DNA of 64,000 nucleotides from Pseudomonas sp. BCA17 (GTDB lineage Bacteria > Pseudomonadota > Gammaproteobacteria > Pseudomonadales > Pseudomonadaceae), in NCBI RefSeq assembly GCF_004519405.1, contig NZ_SGWI01000001.1:558001-622000 (forward strand), given 5' to 3'. A program made the translations under genes and the position numbers. This document shows positions 1 to 8,519 of the stretch, piece after piece. Under the pieces are notes generated by a model, which saw only the letters and a program-made list of their open reading frames with translations, had not been told where the DNA came from and did not search any database. Numbering within the stretch: the stretch's first letter is position 1; each line of letters begins with the position of its first letter.

Positions 1-852
1 CTGCGTCACGCGCTGGAAGAAACCCCGGCTTTCCAGCAGCACATGGACAAACTCGAGCAAGGCGATCGCCAGGGCCTGACCCACGGTCCCAAAGTGTCGT
101 TCAAGGAGGTCGCGACCAAACACTGGCGCAGCCTGCTGACCTGCATCGGTATTGTCGCGGCCACCAACGTGACCTACTACATGCTGCTCACCTACATGCC
201 CAGCTACCTGTCGCACAACCTGCACTACAAAGAAAACAGCGGCGTGCTGATCATCATCGCGATCATGGTCGGCATGCTGTTCGTACAGCCGTTCATTGGG
301 TTTATCAGCGACAAGATCGGCCGCAAGCCCTTCATCATTGCCGGTAGCGTCGGCCTGCTGTTGCTGGCGATCCCCGCATTCATGCTGATCACCAGCGGCA
401 AGATCGGCCTGATCTTCGGCGGCCTGTTGATCCTGGCCATTGTGCTGAATTTCTACATCGGCGTGATGGCGTCGACCCTGCCCGCCATGTTCCCTACTCA
501 TATCCGCTACAGCGCGTTGGCCAGTGCCTTCAACGTCTCGGTGCTGATCGCCGGCCTCACCCCCACCGCCACGGCCTGGCTGGTAGAAAGCACCGATAAC
601 CTGTACATGCCCGCCTACTACCTGATGCTGTTTGCCGTGGTCGGCCTGATCACCGGCCTGACCATGAAAGAAACCGCCAATCGTCCACTGCGCGGCGCCG
701 CGCCGGCGGCCTCGGACATGGAGGAAGCCAAGGAGTTGCTGCGCGAACATCACGATAACATCGAGCAGAAAATCGAGGACATCGATGCCGAAATCGCCGA
801 ACTGGAAGCCAAGCGCAAGAGCCTGGTAGAGCAACATCCACGTATCAACTAA
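1..852 (+). CDS. proP: Proline/betaine transporter ProP, C-terminal part (5' truncated by window)
   Basis: This is the 3' part of a major facilitator superfamily proton symporter for compatible solutes. The frame is open from base 1, so the start lies outside the window. The visible 283 residues hold about six hydrophobic segments with the MFS loop motif GFISDKIGRKP, then a charged C-terminal tail (about the last 50 residues) with heptad-like EEAKELLREH...IEDIDAEIAELEAKR. ProP of enterobacteria carries such a C-terminal coiled coil, which tunes osmosensing, so the tail is what separates this protein from other MFS sugar-type porters. The product sits in the inner membrane. A related MFS metabolite symporter cannot be excluded without the N-terminal half. 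Confidence 0.85.
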   Translation: MRHALEETPAFQQHMDKLEQGDRQGLTHGPKVSFKEVATKHWRSLLTCIGIVAATNVTYYMLLTYMPSYLSHNLHYKENSGVLIIIAIMVGMLFVQPFIGFISDKIGRKPFIIAGSVGLLLLAIPAFMLITSGKIGLIFGGLLILAIVLNFYIGVMASTLPAMFPTHIRYSALASAFNVSVLIAGLTPTATAWLVESTDNLYMPAYYLMLFAVVGLITGLTMKETANRPLRGAAPAASDMEEAKELLREHHDNIEQKIEDIDAEIAELEAKRKSLVEQHPRIN

Positions 853-900
853 GCTACAGGCGTGGCGGCGCTGGCCGCCACGCAACCAGAGTGTCGAACT

Positions 901-1407
901 ATGATTCCAAGCATCACCTCACCACACGCATTACTCAGCGCCGACGAGCGTGCTGCCATTGCCGAGATCGAAGCCACCACCAGCATCCTGCAATTGGTGA
1001 CCCGCCTGACCGGCATGCGCTTTGCCGGGATTGCTAAATTCACTGACCTGGAATGGGTGGTCTGTTCCGCGTATGACACCGCCGACATGGGTATCCACGT
1101 CAATGACGTGCTCGACCTGGAAACCACCCTGTGCAGTGAGTTCTGCGTCGACCCCCAGGCGCTGTTCATCCCGCAGATCAGCCAGAATGGCCGCTTTGCC
1201 GCACGCCCGGTGGTCAAGCAATTCGCGATTGAAAGCTACGCCGGCGCGCCTATTTTCCTGCCGGACGGCCGCCTGTTCGGCGCGCTGTGTGCCCTGGACT
1301 CGCGGGCGATGCTGTTTGACGACCCCAACCTGCCGGAAACCCTGAGCCTGTTTGCGCGGCTGATCGGGTGCATTTTCTTCGCTAACTTAACGGCGGCCGA
1401 ACAGTAA
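901..1407 (+). CDS. GAF-domain sensory protein
   Basis: This small cytoplasmic protein of 168 residues is essentially a single GAF domain. It shows the usual order: a helix with EIEATTSILQLVTRLTGM, the strand FAGIAKF, a ligand-pocket region with ETTLCSEFC, and the strand pair SYAGAPIFLPDGRLFGALCALD typical of phytochrome/GAF folds. No output domain is attached. I chose the ATG at 901 because the domain begins right after it; a GTG at 862 is possible but has no better ribosome site. Its 3' end overlaps the convergent AraC gene by 26 bp. The ligand is unknown. Confidence 0.75.
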   Translation: MIPSITSPHALLSADERAAIAEIEATTSILQLVTRLTGMRFAGIAKFTDLEWVVCSAYDTADMGIHVNDVLDLETTLCSEFCVDPQALFIPQISQNGRFAARPVVKQFAIESYAGAPIFLPDGRLFGALCALDSRAMLFDDPNLPETLSLFARLIGCIFFANLTAAEQ

Positions 1408-2305
1408 CACCCTGCTTGCCCCGTAGCGCGGCCACATCGCGCTTTGGGGGCACGCCGAACAGTCGGCTGTACTCACGACTGAATTGTGAAGGGCTTTCAT
1501 ACCCCACTTTGAAGGCGGCACTGGACACGTCCTGGTGCTCGTTCAACATCAAGCGCCGCGCTTCGTTCAAGCGCAGCCACTTCTGATACTGCAACGGGCT
1601 CATTGCGGTGAGCTGGCGGAAATGATGATGAAACGTGGCCGCGCTCATTTGCACGCGAGCCGCCAATTCATCCACCCGTAAGGGTTCGTCGTAATTGAGC
1701 TTCAACCAGTCGATCGCCTTGGCGATGCGATAGCCCTGACCGTCCACGGAACAAATCTGGCGCAGACGCCCGGCCTGATCGCTCTTGAGCAATCGGTAGT
1801 GGATTTCGCGTTGAATCAACGGGGCGAGCACCGGTATCGCCTCGGGCTCATCCAGCAACGCAACCAACCGCGCAAACGCCATCAGCAGGCCCTCGGTGAC
1901 AGTGCCGATTCCTACCCCCTTCATCACTGCCCTTTCTCGGGGCGACGGCAACTCACCCTGAGCGATCAATTCGGCCAGGATCCGCACGTCCAGCTTGAAG
2001 GTCAGGCCCAGGCAAGGCAGGGCTGCACTGGCGGCCAGCACCTCGGAGTTGGCCGGAATGTCCAGCGAGGTCAGCAGAAATCGCGAGGTGTCGTAGGGGT
2101 AACCCACGCCGCCGACCCACAACTGCTTTGCGCCTTGGGCGACCAGCACGATGCTTGGCTCGACCATGCATACCACCGGCGGCGCCGGCTGCTCACGCCG
2201 ATAAAAGCCCAGGCCCGGGATAGGCGTTGGGCAGTCACCCGGGGCTGAAACCTGCGAAGCGATGGTGTGGATCAAGCTATCCAGAGACGTTTGATTGATC
2301 TTCAT
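1382..2305 (-). CDS. AraC-family transcriptional regulator (AraC_N type)
   Basis: This is a 307-residue DNA-binding regulator. The N-terminal half carries the AraC_N ligand domain signature (VEPSIVLVAQGAKQ, LLTSLDIPANSEV, CLGLTFKLD). The C-terminal ~100 residues form the double helix-turn-helix, with MSAATFHHHFRQLTAMSPLQYQKWLRL and VGYESPSQFSREYSRLFGVPP. The ATG at 2305 is preferred over the upstream in-frame ATG (2374) because homology starts there and an AGAG-like ribosome site precedes it. It is divergent from a secreted alpha/beta hydrolase and an MFS exporter, which are its likely targets across a 166-bp intergenic region. The inducer cannot be told from sequence. Confidence 0.9.
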   Translation of the reverse strand: MKINQTSLDSLIHTIASQVSAPGDCPTPIPGLGFYRREQPAPPVVCMVEPSIVLVAQGAKQLWVGGVGYPYDTSRFLLTSLDIPANSEVLAASAALPCLGLTFKLDVRILAELIAQGELPSPRERAVMKGVGIGTVTEGLLMAFARLVALLDEPEAIPVLAPLIQREIHYRLLKSDQAGRLRQICSVDGQGYRIAKAIDWLKLNYDEPLRVDELAARVQMSAATFHHHFRQLTAMSPLQYQKWLRLNEARRLMLNEHQDVSSAAFKVGYESPSQFSREYSRLFGVPPKRDVAALRGKQGVTVRPPLS

Positions 2306-2471
2306 AAAGGGCTCTTTTCTCTCGTCATGGAACTTTACCCCGGACAGTTCATGAACGTCCCCGGCAAACGTCAAGACTCAGAGGATCAGGCAAGTAATCC
2401 AGTGGAACGCACTACAGAACCACAGGCGACACCGGGAAAATGCCCGGACAAACCTTCTCACGGAACACGCC

Positions 2472-3494
2472 ATGAAAAGCCTCTTGCTCGCCCTGAGTGT
2501 GCTGCTGACGTCTTTTTCTTCACTGGGAGCCGATATGTCCAATGGTGCCGACAACTTCTACAAAAGCGACAAGGTGACCGTCGAAAAAGTCACCTTCAAC
2601 AACCAATATGGCATGCCGGTCGTGGCTAATCTGTTCGTGCCGAAAAACCTTGCGCCGGCCTCCAAAAACGCGGCAATTGTCGTCGGTCACCCAATGGGCG
2701 CCGTCAAAGAACAGAGCGCGAATCTCTACGCGACCAAAATGGCCGAACAAGGCTTCGTCACCCTGTCTCTGGATCTGTCGTTCTGGGGTGAAAGCGCAGG
2801 CTCGCCGCGTAACGCGGTGCTGCCTGACCTCTACGTTGAAGACTTCAGCGCCGCGATGGATTTCCTCGGCACACGCCCAATGGTTGATCGTGAACGCATC
2901 GGTGTGATCGGCATCTGCGGCAGTGGCAGCTTCGCCATTGCCGCGGCGAAAATAGACCCACGCTTCAAGGCCATCGCCACCGTGAGCATGTACGACATGG
3001 GGGCGGCCAACCGTAATGGCCTCAAACACGGCGTAACGCTGGAGCAACGCCGGCAACAGCTGCGCCAGGCGGCCAACCAGCGCTACGTGGAATTCCAGGG
3101 TGGCGACAGCGTCTACACCGGTGGCACCCCGCACGCCCTCAGCGGCGATACCGTGGGCGATGAGTTCTACGATTTCTACCGCACCCCGCGCGGCGCATTT
3201 ACCCCTGCCGGCGCATCGGCGCAAACCACGACGCAGCCGACGCTGACCAGCAACGTGAAGTTCATGAACTTCTACCCGTTCAACGACATTGAGACGATCT
3301 CTCCGCGCCCACTGTTATTGATCGCCGGCGCTGATGCCCACTCCCGCGAATTCAGCGAGGATGCCTATCAGCGTGCCGCCGAACCCAAGGAGCTGGTGAT
3401 CATCCCTGGTGCCGGCCATGTGGATCTGTACGACCGAGTCAATCTGATCCCGTTCGCCAAGCTCACCGCATTCTTCAAAGGCAACTTGAAGTGA
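2472..3494 (+). CDS. Secreted alpha/beta hydrolase (dienelactone-hydrolase-like)
   Basis: This 340-residue protein has an N-terminal signal peptide (MKSLLLALSVLLTSFSSLGA), so it is probably periplasmic. The alpha/beta-hydrolase core shows the oxyanion strand VVGHPMGAVKEQ, a nucleophile elbow GICGS with cysteine at about residue 149, an acid residue in LLIAGADAHSRE near 287 and a histidine in PGAGHVDLYD near 316. A cysteine nucleophile is typical of dienelactone-hydrolase relatives. The stop overlaps the next gene by 4 bp (GTGA), so hydrolase and MFS exporter are translationally coupled. The divergent AraC gene is the likely regulator. The substrate is unknown. Confidence 0.8.
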   Translation: MKSLLLALSVLLTSFSSLGADMSNGADNFYKSDKVTVEKVTFNNQYGMPVVANLFVPKNLAPASKNAAIVVGHPMGAVKEQSANLYATKMAEQGFVTLSLDLSFWGESAGSPRNAVLPDLYVEDFSAAMDFLGTRPMVDRERIGVIGICGSGSFAIAAAKIDPRFKAIATVSMYDMGAANRNGLKHGVTLEQRRQQLRQAANQRYVEFQGGDSVYTGGTPHALSGDTVGDEFYDFYRTPRGAFTPAGASAQTTTQPTLTSNVKFMNFYPFNDIETISPRPLLLIAGADAHSREFSEDAYQRAAEPKELVIIPGAGHVDLYDRVNLIPFAKLTAFFKGNLK

Positions 3495-4717
3495 CCGCCG
3501 ATAACACTCATACGCACGGTTGGGCTGCGGTGTTCGCGATGTCCCTGGCGGCGTTCGCCCTGGTGGCCTCTGAATTCATGCCCGTGAGCTTGCTGACCCC
3601 GTTGGCGGCCGACCTGCAGATCTCCGAGGGTCAGGCCGGCCAGGGTATCTCGGTATCCGGGCTGTTTGCCTTGCTCACCAGCCTGGTCATTGCGGCTGTC
3701 GCGGCACGGGTTGATCGCAAACGCCTGTTGCTGGGGTTGACCTTGCTGATGGTCCTGTCGGGAACCGTGGTTGCGCTGGCGCCAAACTACCTGGCGTTCA
3801 TGTTCGGCCGCGCGCTGATTGGCGTGGCCATAGGCGGTTTCTGGTCGCTGTCGGCCGCCACTGCGATGCGCCTGGTGCCATCGGCCCAGGTGCCGCGCGC
3901 CTTGGCTATCGTCAATGGCGGTAACGCATTGGCAACAGTGATCGCGGCACCGCTGGGCAGTTTTCTCGGCGGACTGATAGGTTGGCGTGGCGCATTCTTT
4001 TGCGTCGTTCCGGTCGCCGTGGTGGCTGGCGTATGGCTGCTGGTGAGCCTGCCGTCGATAAAGACGCCCGCCGCAACCCACTCCGGCAATGTGCTGCGCT
4101 TACTCAAAAATGCTTCGGTGGCTCTGGGTATGCTCGCTGTCAGTGTATTTTTCATGGGCCAGTTCATGCTGTTCACTTACCTGCGGCCGTTTTTGGAAAG
4201 CGTGACTCAAGTGAGTGTGTCCACCCTGTCATTGATGCTGCTGGTGCTCGGCCTGGCCGGTCTTGCGGGGACGTTCCTGATCGAACGGTTCTTGAAAAAC
4301 GCTCTTTACCCTGCGCTTATCGCCATCCCACTGTTGATGGCCGTGATCGCCGTGGCGCTGGTGGCATTTGGCAGTTCCCCCATCGGCACCACGGTATTGC
4401 TGGGTTTCTGGGGCTTGGTGGCCACTGCCGCGCCGGTGGGTTGGTGGACCTGGCTGTCGCGCGAGCTGCCCGATGACGCTGAGGCCGGCGGCGGCTTGAT
4501 GGTCGCAATCATTCAATTGGCGATTACTGCCGGTGCCACGGTCGGTGGCCTGGCGTTCGATCACTGGGGCTATCAGGCGACCTTTGCGCTGAGCGCGGCA
4601 TCTTTGGGCATCGCCGCGCTGCTCGCTTGCCTGGCCGCGCGGCGCGCCTCGTTGACAGCCGTGGACGACCGCCCTAGCGGAAAAACTGACTCGGCGTCTT
4701 GCCGAACTGTTTCTTGA
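3491..4717 (+). CDS. MFS efflux transporter (sugar/purine efflux-like, DHA1 family)
   Basis: This 12-helix inner-membrane exporter of 408 residues begins at a GTG overlapping the hydrolase stop. The N-terminus (AVFAMSLAAFALVASEFMPVSLLTPLAADLQISEGQAGQ) and the loop VDRKRLLLGLTLLMVLSG resemble the YdhP/NepI/SotB drug:H+ antiporter branch. Coupling to a periplasmic hydrolase suggests the two act on the same compound, with export followed or preceded by hydrolysis; this is inference. The 3' end overlaps the convergent AraC gene by 44 bp. Confidence 0.85.
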   Translation: MTADNTHTHGWAAVFAMSLAAFALVASEFMPVSLLTPLAADLQISEGQAGQGISVSGLFALLTSLVIAAVAARVDRKRLLLGLTLLMVLSGTVVALAPNYLAFMFGRALIGVAIGGFWSLSAATAMRLVPSAQVPRALAIVNGGNALATVIAAPLGSFLGGLIGWRGAFFCVVPVAVVAGVWLLVSLPSIKTPAATHSGNVLRLLKNASVALGMLAVSVFFMGQFMLFTYLRPFLESVTQVSVSTLSLMLLVLGLAGLAGTFLIERFLKNALYPALIAIPLLMAVIAVALVAFGSSPIGTTVLLGFWGLVATAAPVGWWTWLSRELPDDAEAGGGLMVAIIQLAITAGATVGGLAFDHWGYQATFALSAASLGIAALLACLAARRASLTAVDDRPSGKTDSASCRTVS

Positions 4718-5447
4718 ACATATTGGTAAAGGCGCTCGGGCTTTCGTAGCCCAGCTCGATCGCCACATCAATGATTTTCTCCCCCACCGCAATGCGCTCC
4801 AACGCCAATAACAACCGCGCCTGCTGGCGCCACTGGCCGAAGGTCAGGCCGGTTTCCTTGCGGAACAGGCGCTGGATGGTCTTCTGGTCGAGGTCCAGTC
4901 GGTCACTCCAATCCGCCACCGTCGAGGCATCGCCCGCGTCCTGTTGCAACGCCTGGCAGATGCGGTTGATGCGCGCATCGGCGGGCTGCGGCAACGACAG
5001 CGGCAGCGCCGGCAGAATCGCCAGCTCGTCGAGGATCAGGTGCATGATCCGCGCATCGCGGGAGTCCTCGGCATAAGGTGGCTTCAAACTCACCGACGCC
5101 TTGATCAGCTCACTGAGCAGCGGTGAAATGCTCACCGCCTTGGTTTCGGTGGGCAGATTTGGGAAGGCGTCCGGGCGCACGAATACGCTGCGCATCTTCA
5201 ACGTCCCTACGCAACGCAGCGAATGCACCTGTCCGCTGGGCATCCAGAAACCGCGATTGGACGGCACCGTCCATTGGTTCTGCGCCGAGTGCACCACCAT
5301 CACCCCTTCAACGGCGTAGAGTAGTTGGTGCTTTTCGTGACTGTGGTCGGGGATCACCCAGTTTTCGGGGTAATCCGTGGCGGAACTGATGACAGCCCAG
5401 TCGCCCTCATCGATCTCCTGCAAAAATTCATCCAGTGGTTTGATCAT
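4674..5447 (-). CDS. AraC-family regulator with cupin N-terminus
   Basis: This 257-residue regulator has a cupin-like sensory half (VIPDHSHEKHQLLYAVEGVMVV...RGFWMPSGQVHSL) and a C-terminal AraC helix-turn-helix pair (STVADWSDRLDLDQKTIQRLFRKETG and VAIELGYESPSAFTNMFKKQFGKTPSQF). The ATG at 5447 has a good AAGGG ribosome site; a longer in-frame start at 5513 lacks one. Small cupin-AraC proteins of this kind (NimR-like in E. coli) usually control a neighbouring drug exporter. Here an MFS exporter converges from one side and fsr diverges on the other, 145 bp away, so fsr is the best target candidate. Confidence 0.88.
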   Translation of the reverse strand: MIKPLDEFLQEIDEGDWAVISSATDYPENWVIPDHSHEKHQLLYAVEGVMVVHSAQNQWTVPSNRGFWMPSGQVHSLRCVGTLKMRSVFVRPDAFPNLPTETKAVSISPLLSELIKASVSLKPPYAEDSRDARIMHLILDELAILPALPLSLPQPADARINRICQALQQDAGDASTVADWSDRLDLDQKTIQRLFRKETGLTFGQWRQQARLLLALERIAVGEKIIDVAIELGYESPSAFTNMFKKQFGKTPSQFFR

Positions 5448-5592
5448 TTCGCCCTTTTTGCGATAGTTGCCTCCCGATTTTCGCGAGACAGGCATTTGCG
5501 CCGAATCTAGCATAAACGCCGAAACAATTTGAAATGGGCAGCCAGCTCAAGTACTGGCAGCCCTGGATCGCTGCCTTGTATGGAATGCCTGC

Positions 5593-6804
5593 ATGTCGAC
5601 ACTGACCGCGTCACCCGCCGCTGCAACCACTGCGCCACAGATAAGCCCCTTGGTCATGCGCGTCCTCGGTGCCTGCGCCCTCGCGCACCTGATCAATGAC
5701 TTGATCCAGGCCGTGCTGCCGTCGATCTACCCGATGCTCAAGGCCAACTATGGGCTGAGCTTCACCCAGGTGGGCCTGATCACCTTGACCTTTCAATTGA
5801 CCGCGTCCTTGCTGCAACCCTGGATCGGTTATCACACCGACCGCCATCCCAAGCCGTGGCTCTTGCCGGCGGGCATGGTGTGCACCTTGATCGGCATTCT
5901 GATGCTGGCGTTCGTAGGCTCCTTCCCGGCGATCCTGCTGGCGGCGGCGCTGGTCGGCGTCGGTTCGTCGACCTTCCACCCGGAGACCTCGCGCGTCGCG
6001 CGCCTGGCCTCGGGCGGCCGCTACGGCCTGGCGCAATCGACCTTCCAGGTCGGCGGCAACACCGGCAGCGCCTTCGGCCCGTTGCTCGCGGCGGCAATCA
6101 TCATCCCCTACGGCCAAACCCACATCGCCTGGTTCGGGCTGTTCGCCGTCTTCGCGATCCTCGTGCTGTACGGCTTGAGCCGCTGGTACCGCCACCACCT
6201 CAACCTGTTCAAACTCAAGCAAGGCACCCAGGCGACCCACGGTTTGTCCAAAGGCCGCGTGACCTTTGCCCTGGTGGTGCTAGCCATACTGGTGTTCTCC
6301 AAATACTGGTACATGACCAGCCTGACCAGCTACTTCACGTTCTACCTGATCGAAAAGTTCCAGCTGTCGGTCGCCAGTTCCCAGATGTACCTGTTCCTGT
6401 TCCTCGGCGCGGTGGCCGTCGGTACCTTCGCGGGCGGCCCGATCGGCGACAAGATAGGGCGCAAGAAAGTCATCTGGTTCTCCATTCTCGGCGCGGCCCC
6501 CTTCACCCTGGCCCTGCCCTATGTCGACCTGTTCTGGACGGCGGTCTTGAGCGTCGTGATCGGGTTTATCATTGCCTCGGCCTTCTCGGCCATCGTGGTG
6601 TATGCCCAGGAGCTGGTGCCCGGCAATGTGGGCATGATCGCCGGGATTTTCTTCGGCCTGATGTTCGGCTTCAGCGGTATCGGCGCTGCATTGCTCGGCT
6701 TGCTCGCCGACAGCCATGGCATTGAGTATGTCTACAAACTGTGTTCGTTCCTGCCGTTGGTTGGCATCCTGACAGTACTGTTGCCGTCGACCAAAGGCGC
6801 CTGA
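5593..6804 (+). CDS. fsr: Fosmidomycin resistance-type MFS exporter Fsr
   Basis: This 403-residue 12-helix inner-membrane exporter has the Fsr hallmarks LAHLINDLIQAVLPSIYPML near the start, PWIGYHTDRHPKP in the first cytoplasmic loop, GVGSSTFHPETSRVARLASGGR and AQSTFQVGGNTGSAFGPLLAA. The GPIGDKIGRKKVIWFSILGAAP loop sits in the second half. Fsr confers fosmidomycin resistance in E. coli; physiological substrates are unclear. The start is the ATG at 5593. It is divergent from the cupin-AraC gene, a usual arrangement for a regulated exporter. Confidence 0.88.
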   Translation: MSTLTASPAAATTAPQISPLVMRVLGACALAHLINDLIQAVLPSIYPMLKANYGLSFTQVGLITLTFQLTASLLQPWIGYHTDRHPKPWLLPAGMVCTLIGILMLAFVGSFPAILLAAALVGVGSSTFHPETSRVARLASGGRYGLAQSTFQVGGNTGSAFGPLLAAAIIIPYGQTHIAWFGLFAVFAILVLYGLSRWYRHHLNLFKLKQGTQATHGLSKGRVTFALVVLAILVFSKYWYMTSLTSYFTFYLIEKFQLSVASSQMYLFLFLGAVAVGTFAGGPIGDKIGRKKVIWFSILGAAPFTLALPYVDLFWTAVLSVVIGFIIASAFSAIVVYAQELVPGNVGMIAGIFFGLMFGFSGIGAALLGLLADSHGIEYVYKLCSFLPLVGILTVLLPSTKGA

Positions 6805-6914
6805 CCCGCCGATCATCGGCTGGCAGTACGCCAGCACGATGAATGCTCTGAAAAACCTGCGTGTGCGCTTACAATCCCGGTCTTTAGCGCACACCCAGGC
6901 AGACCCGGCACGAA

Positions 6915-8072
6915 ATGACGCTCGACCCTCCCACGATTCTGGCACTCACCGTTGCCCTGGCAGCCGCTGCCGCCCTGTACCTGGCCGTTGAATGGCGCAG
7001 CGTGCGCGAACCTTCGTTGTTGTTCTGGAGCGCCGGTTTCGCCACCATCAGCCTCGGCTCCACGCTGGCCCTGCTGCGTGTCAGCGGCTTCTTGACGATT
7101 GGTATCTGGTTCGCCAACGGCCTGCTGGTCACCGCACACTTTCTGTTTTTGCTCGGCGTCGCACGCTTTACCCAGCGACAGTTGTCAGCGTTATGGCTGC
7201 TGATGCCCATTGTCTGGTTCGGCATGCTGACGCTCCCCGCCGACCTGCCCTGGTCCAAGGCCATGCTGGCCGTGCAATCGCTGCTGGTGGCGCTGCCCAC
7301 CCTGTGTGCCAGCGCGTTGCTGCGCCCCCATGGCAAATCGTTGAGCATCGGTGCCGTGCAACTGCGTTATGTGCTGCTGATCCACGGCGCGTTCTATGTA
7401 GCCAAGGCGCTGTCTGTATTGATCCCCGGTACCATCATTGACCTGACGGCCTTCAAGGGCGAAATCATCCAGGTCTCGCTGGTGGAAGGCGCCATGGCGA
7501 TCATGCTGATTGCGCTGTCGATGACCGGCTCCGAACGCTACCGCCGCGAACAACAGATCGCCAGCCTCGCCGCCCGCGACCCACTGACCGCTCTCTACAA
7601 CCGCCGCGCCCTCGACCTGCGCGCGCCGCGCCTGCTTGCCCAGGCCTCACCTGCGCAACCGGGCGCTCTGTTGCTGATTGATATCGACAATTTCAAACTG
7701 GTCAACGACCTCTACGGCCATACCGCCGGCGACCGACTGCTGATCGCCTTGAGCGAGATGATTCGCACGGTGGGCCCCGAAGGCTCACTGGCCGCCCGCC
7801 TGGGCGGCGATGAGTTCGTGATCCTGCTCAATGACACCTCGACCGACCGTATCGTGGCACTCGGCAGCAGCCTGCGCGCCCAATTCCACCAGTTCGCCTC
7901 GCAGTCCTTCACAACACCCGCGCCGATCACGTTGAGTATCGGCGCCAACCTGTTCGACCAGCCGCCGGACAGCCTCGCGGCATTGATAGAACTGGGTGAT
8001 ACCGCACTCTACGAAACCAAGCGAGGTGGGCGTGACAGCATTCGATTGGTGGATCGCACCGGGGCTTGCTAG
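6915..8072 (+). CDS. Membrane-bound GGDEF diguanylate cyclase
   Basis: This 385-residue enzyme synthesises cyclic-di-GMP. Residues 1-205 form about six transmembrane helices acting as a sensory module. After a short linker, the GGDEF domain starts at DPLTALYNRRALD (about 222) and continues through LLLIDIDNFKLVNDLYGH (metal site) to an intact GGDEF at 297-301. The RxxD product-inhibition site five residues upstream is absent (SLAAR), so feedback inhibition is probably lost. The C-terminus has the ALYETKRGGRDSI ending typical of the family. Directly after its stop lies a decayed regulator. Confidence 0.92.
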   Translation: MTLDPPTILALTVALAAAAALYLAVEWRSVREPSLLFWSAGFATISLGSTLALLRVSGFLTIGIWFANGLLVTAHFLFLLGVARFTQRQLSALWLLMPIVWFGMLTLPADLPWSKAMLAVQSLLVALPTLCASALLRPHGKSLSIGAVQLRYVLLIHGAFYVAKALSVLIPGTIIDLTAFKGEIIQVSLVEGAMAIMLIALSMTGSERYRREQQIASLAARDPLTALYNRRALDLRAPRLLAQASPAQPGALLLIDIDNFKLVNDLYGHTAGDRLLIALSEMIRTVGPEGSLAARLGGDEFVILLNDTSTDRIVALGSSLRAQFHQFASQSFTTPAPITLSIGANLFDQPPDSLAALIELGDTALYETKRGGRDSIRLVDRTGAC

Positions 8073-8462
8073 CGTGCGGGAGGCGAGCGCTCACTCATCC
8101 CGGCCACGCTGCTGCAAGCGGGTGGCCTGGGCGATCACCTGATCAACGCCGAAGAGATCCGCAGCCTGGCATGGCAGCGGGCAACCCGCGAAGCGCTGGG
8201 CAATCCTGCCTTGGCGACGTTATTGGCGGGCTTACCAACGCCGGCCGGCACAGAACTGCCCGCGTCAATGCCACCGTTGGTGCTGACGCGCATCCGCTCG
8301 ACCCGTGGCGCGCTGAGCTTCCTGTCGACCTTTACCACCTTCGGCATGCCCCAGGACATCACCCTGACCTCGCTGCGTATCGAGCATCTGATTCCCGCCG
8401 ACGAGGCTACATGGCAAGTGATGCGTGGCGCCTACGCGGATTATGTGGCGCTGGTCTTGTGA
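8073..8462 (+). pseudogene. Remnant of an XRE-family regulator (C-terminal ligand-domain only)
   Basis: The reading frame directly following the cyclase stop is open for about 130 codons with no credible start codon near its beginning. It reads through LLQAGGLGDHLINAEEIRSLAWQR and ends with LSFLSTFTTFGMPQDITLTSLRIEHLIPADEATW. That ending matches, from memory, the end of HTH_XRE regulators with a MmyB-like ligand-binding domain ('FSTLTTFGTPQDVTLQELRIE.FFPADEAT'). The helix-turn-helix and the first part of the ligand domain are missing, so this is a 5'-truncated gene relic. The family assignment is a memory-based motif match. Confidence 0.65.
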
Positions 8463-8519
8463 AATATCTGTCCGTAGACTGCCGCCATACCTCCCATCTG
8501 AAGGCGGCGAAAAAACGTG

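Noticed and set aside
5856..6725. A 289-codon frame overlapping fsr on the same strand
   Set aside because: Arg/Pro/Gly-rich out-of-frame translation without motifs; fsr in the other frame is convincing over its entire length.
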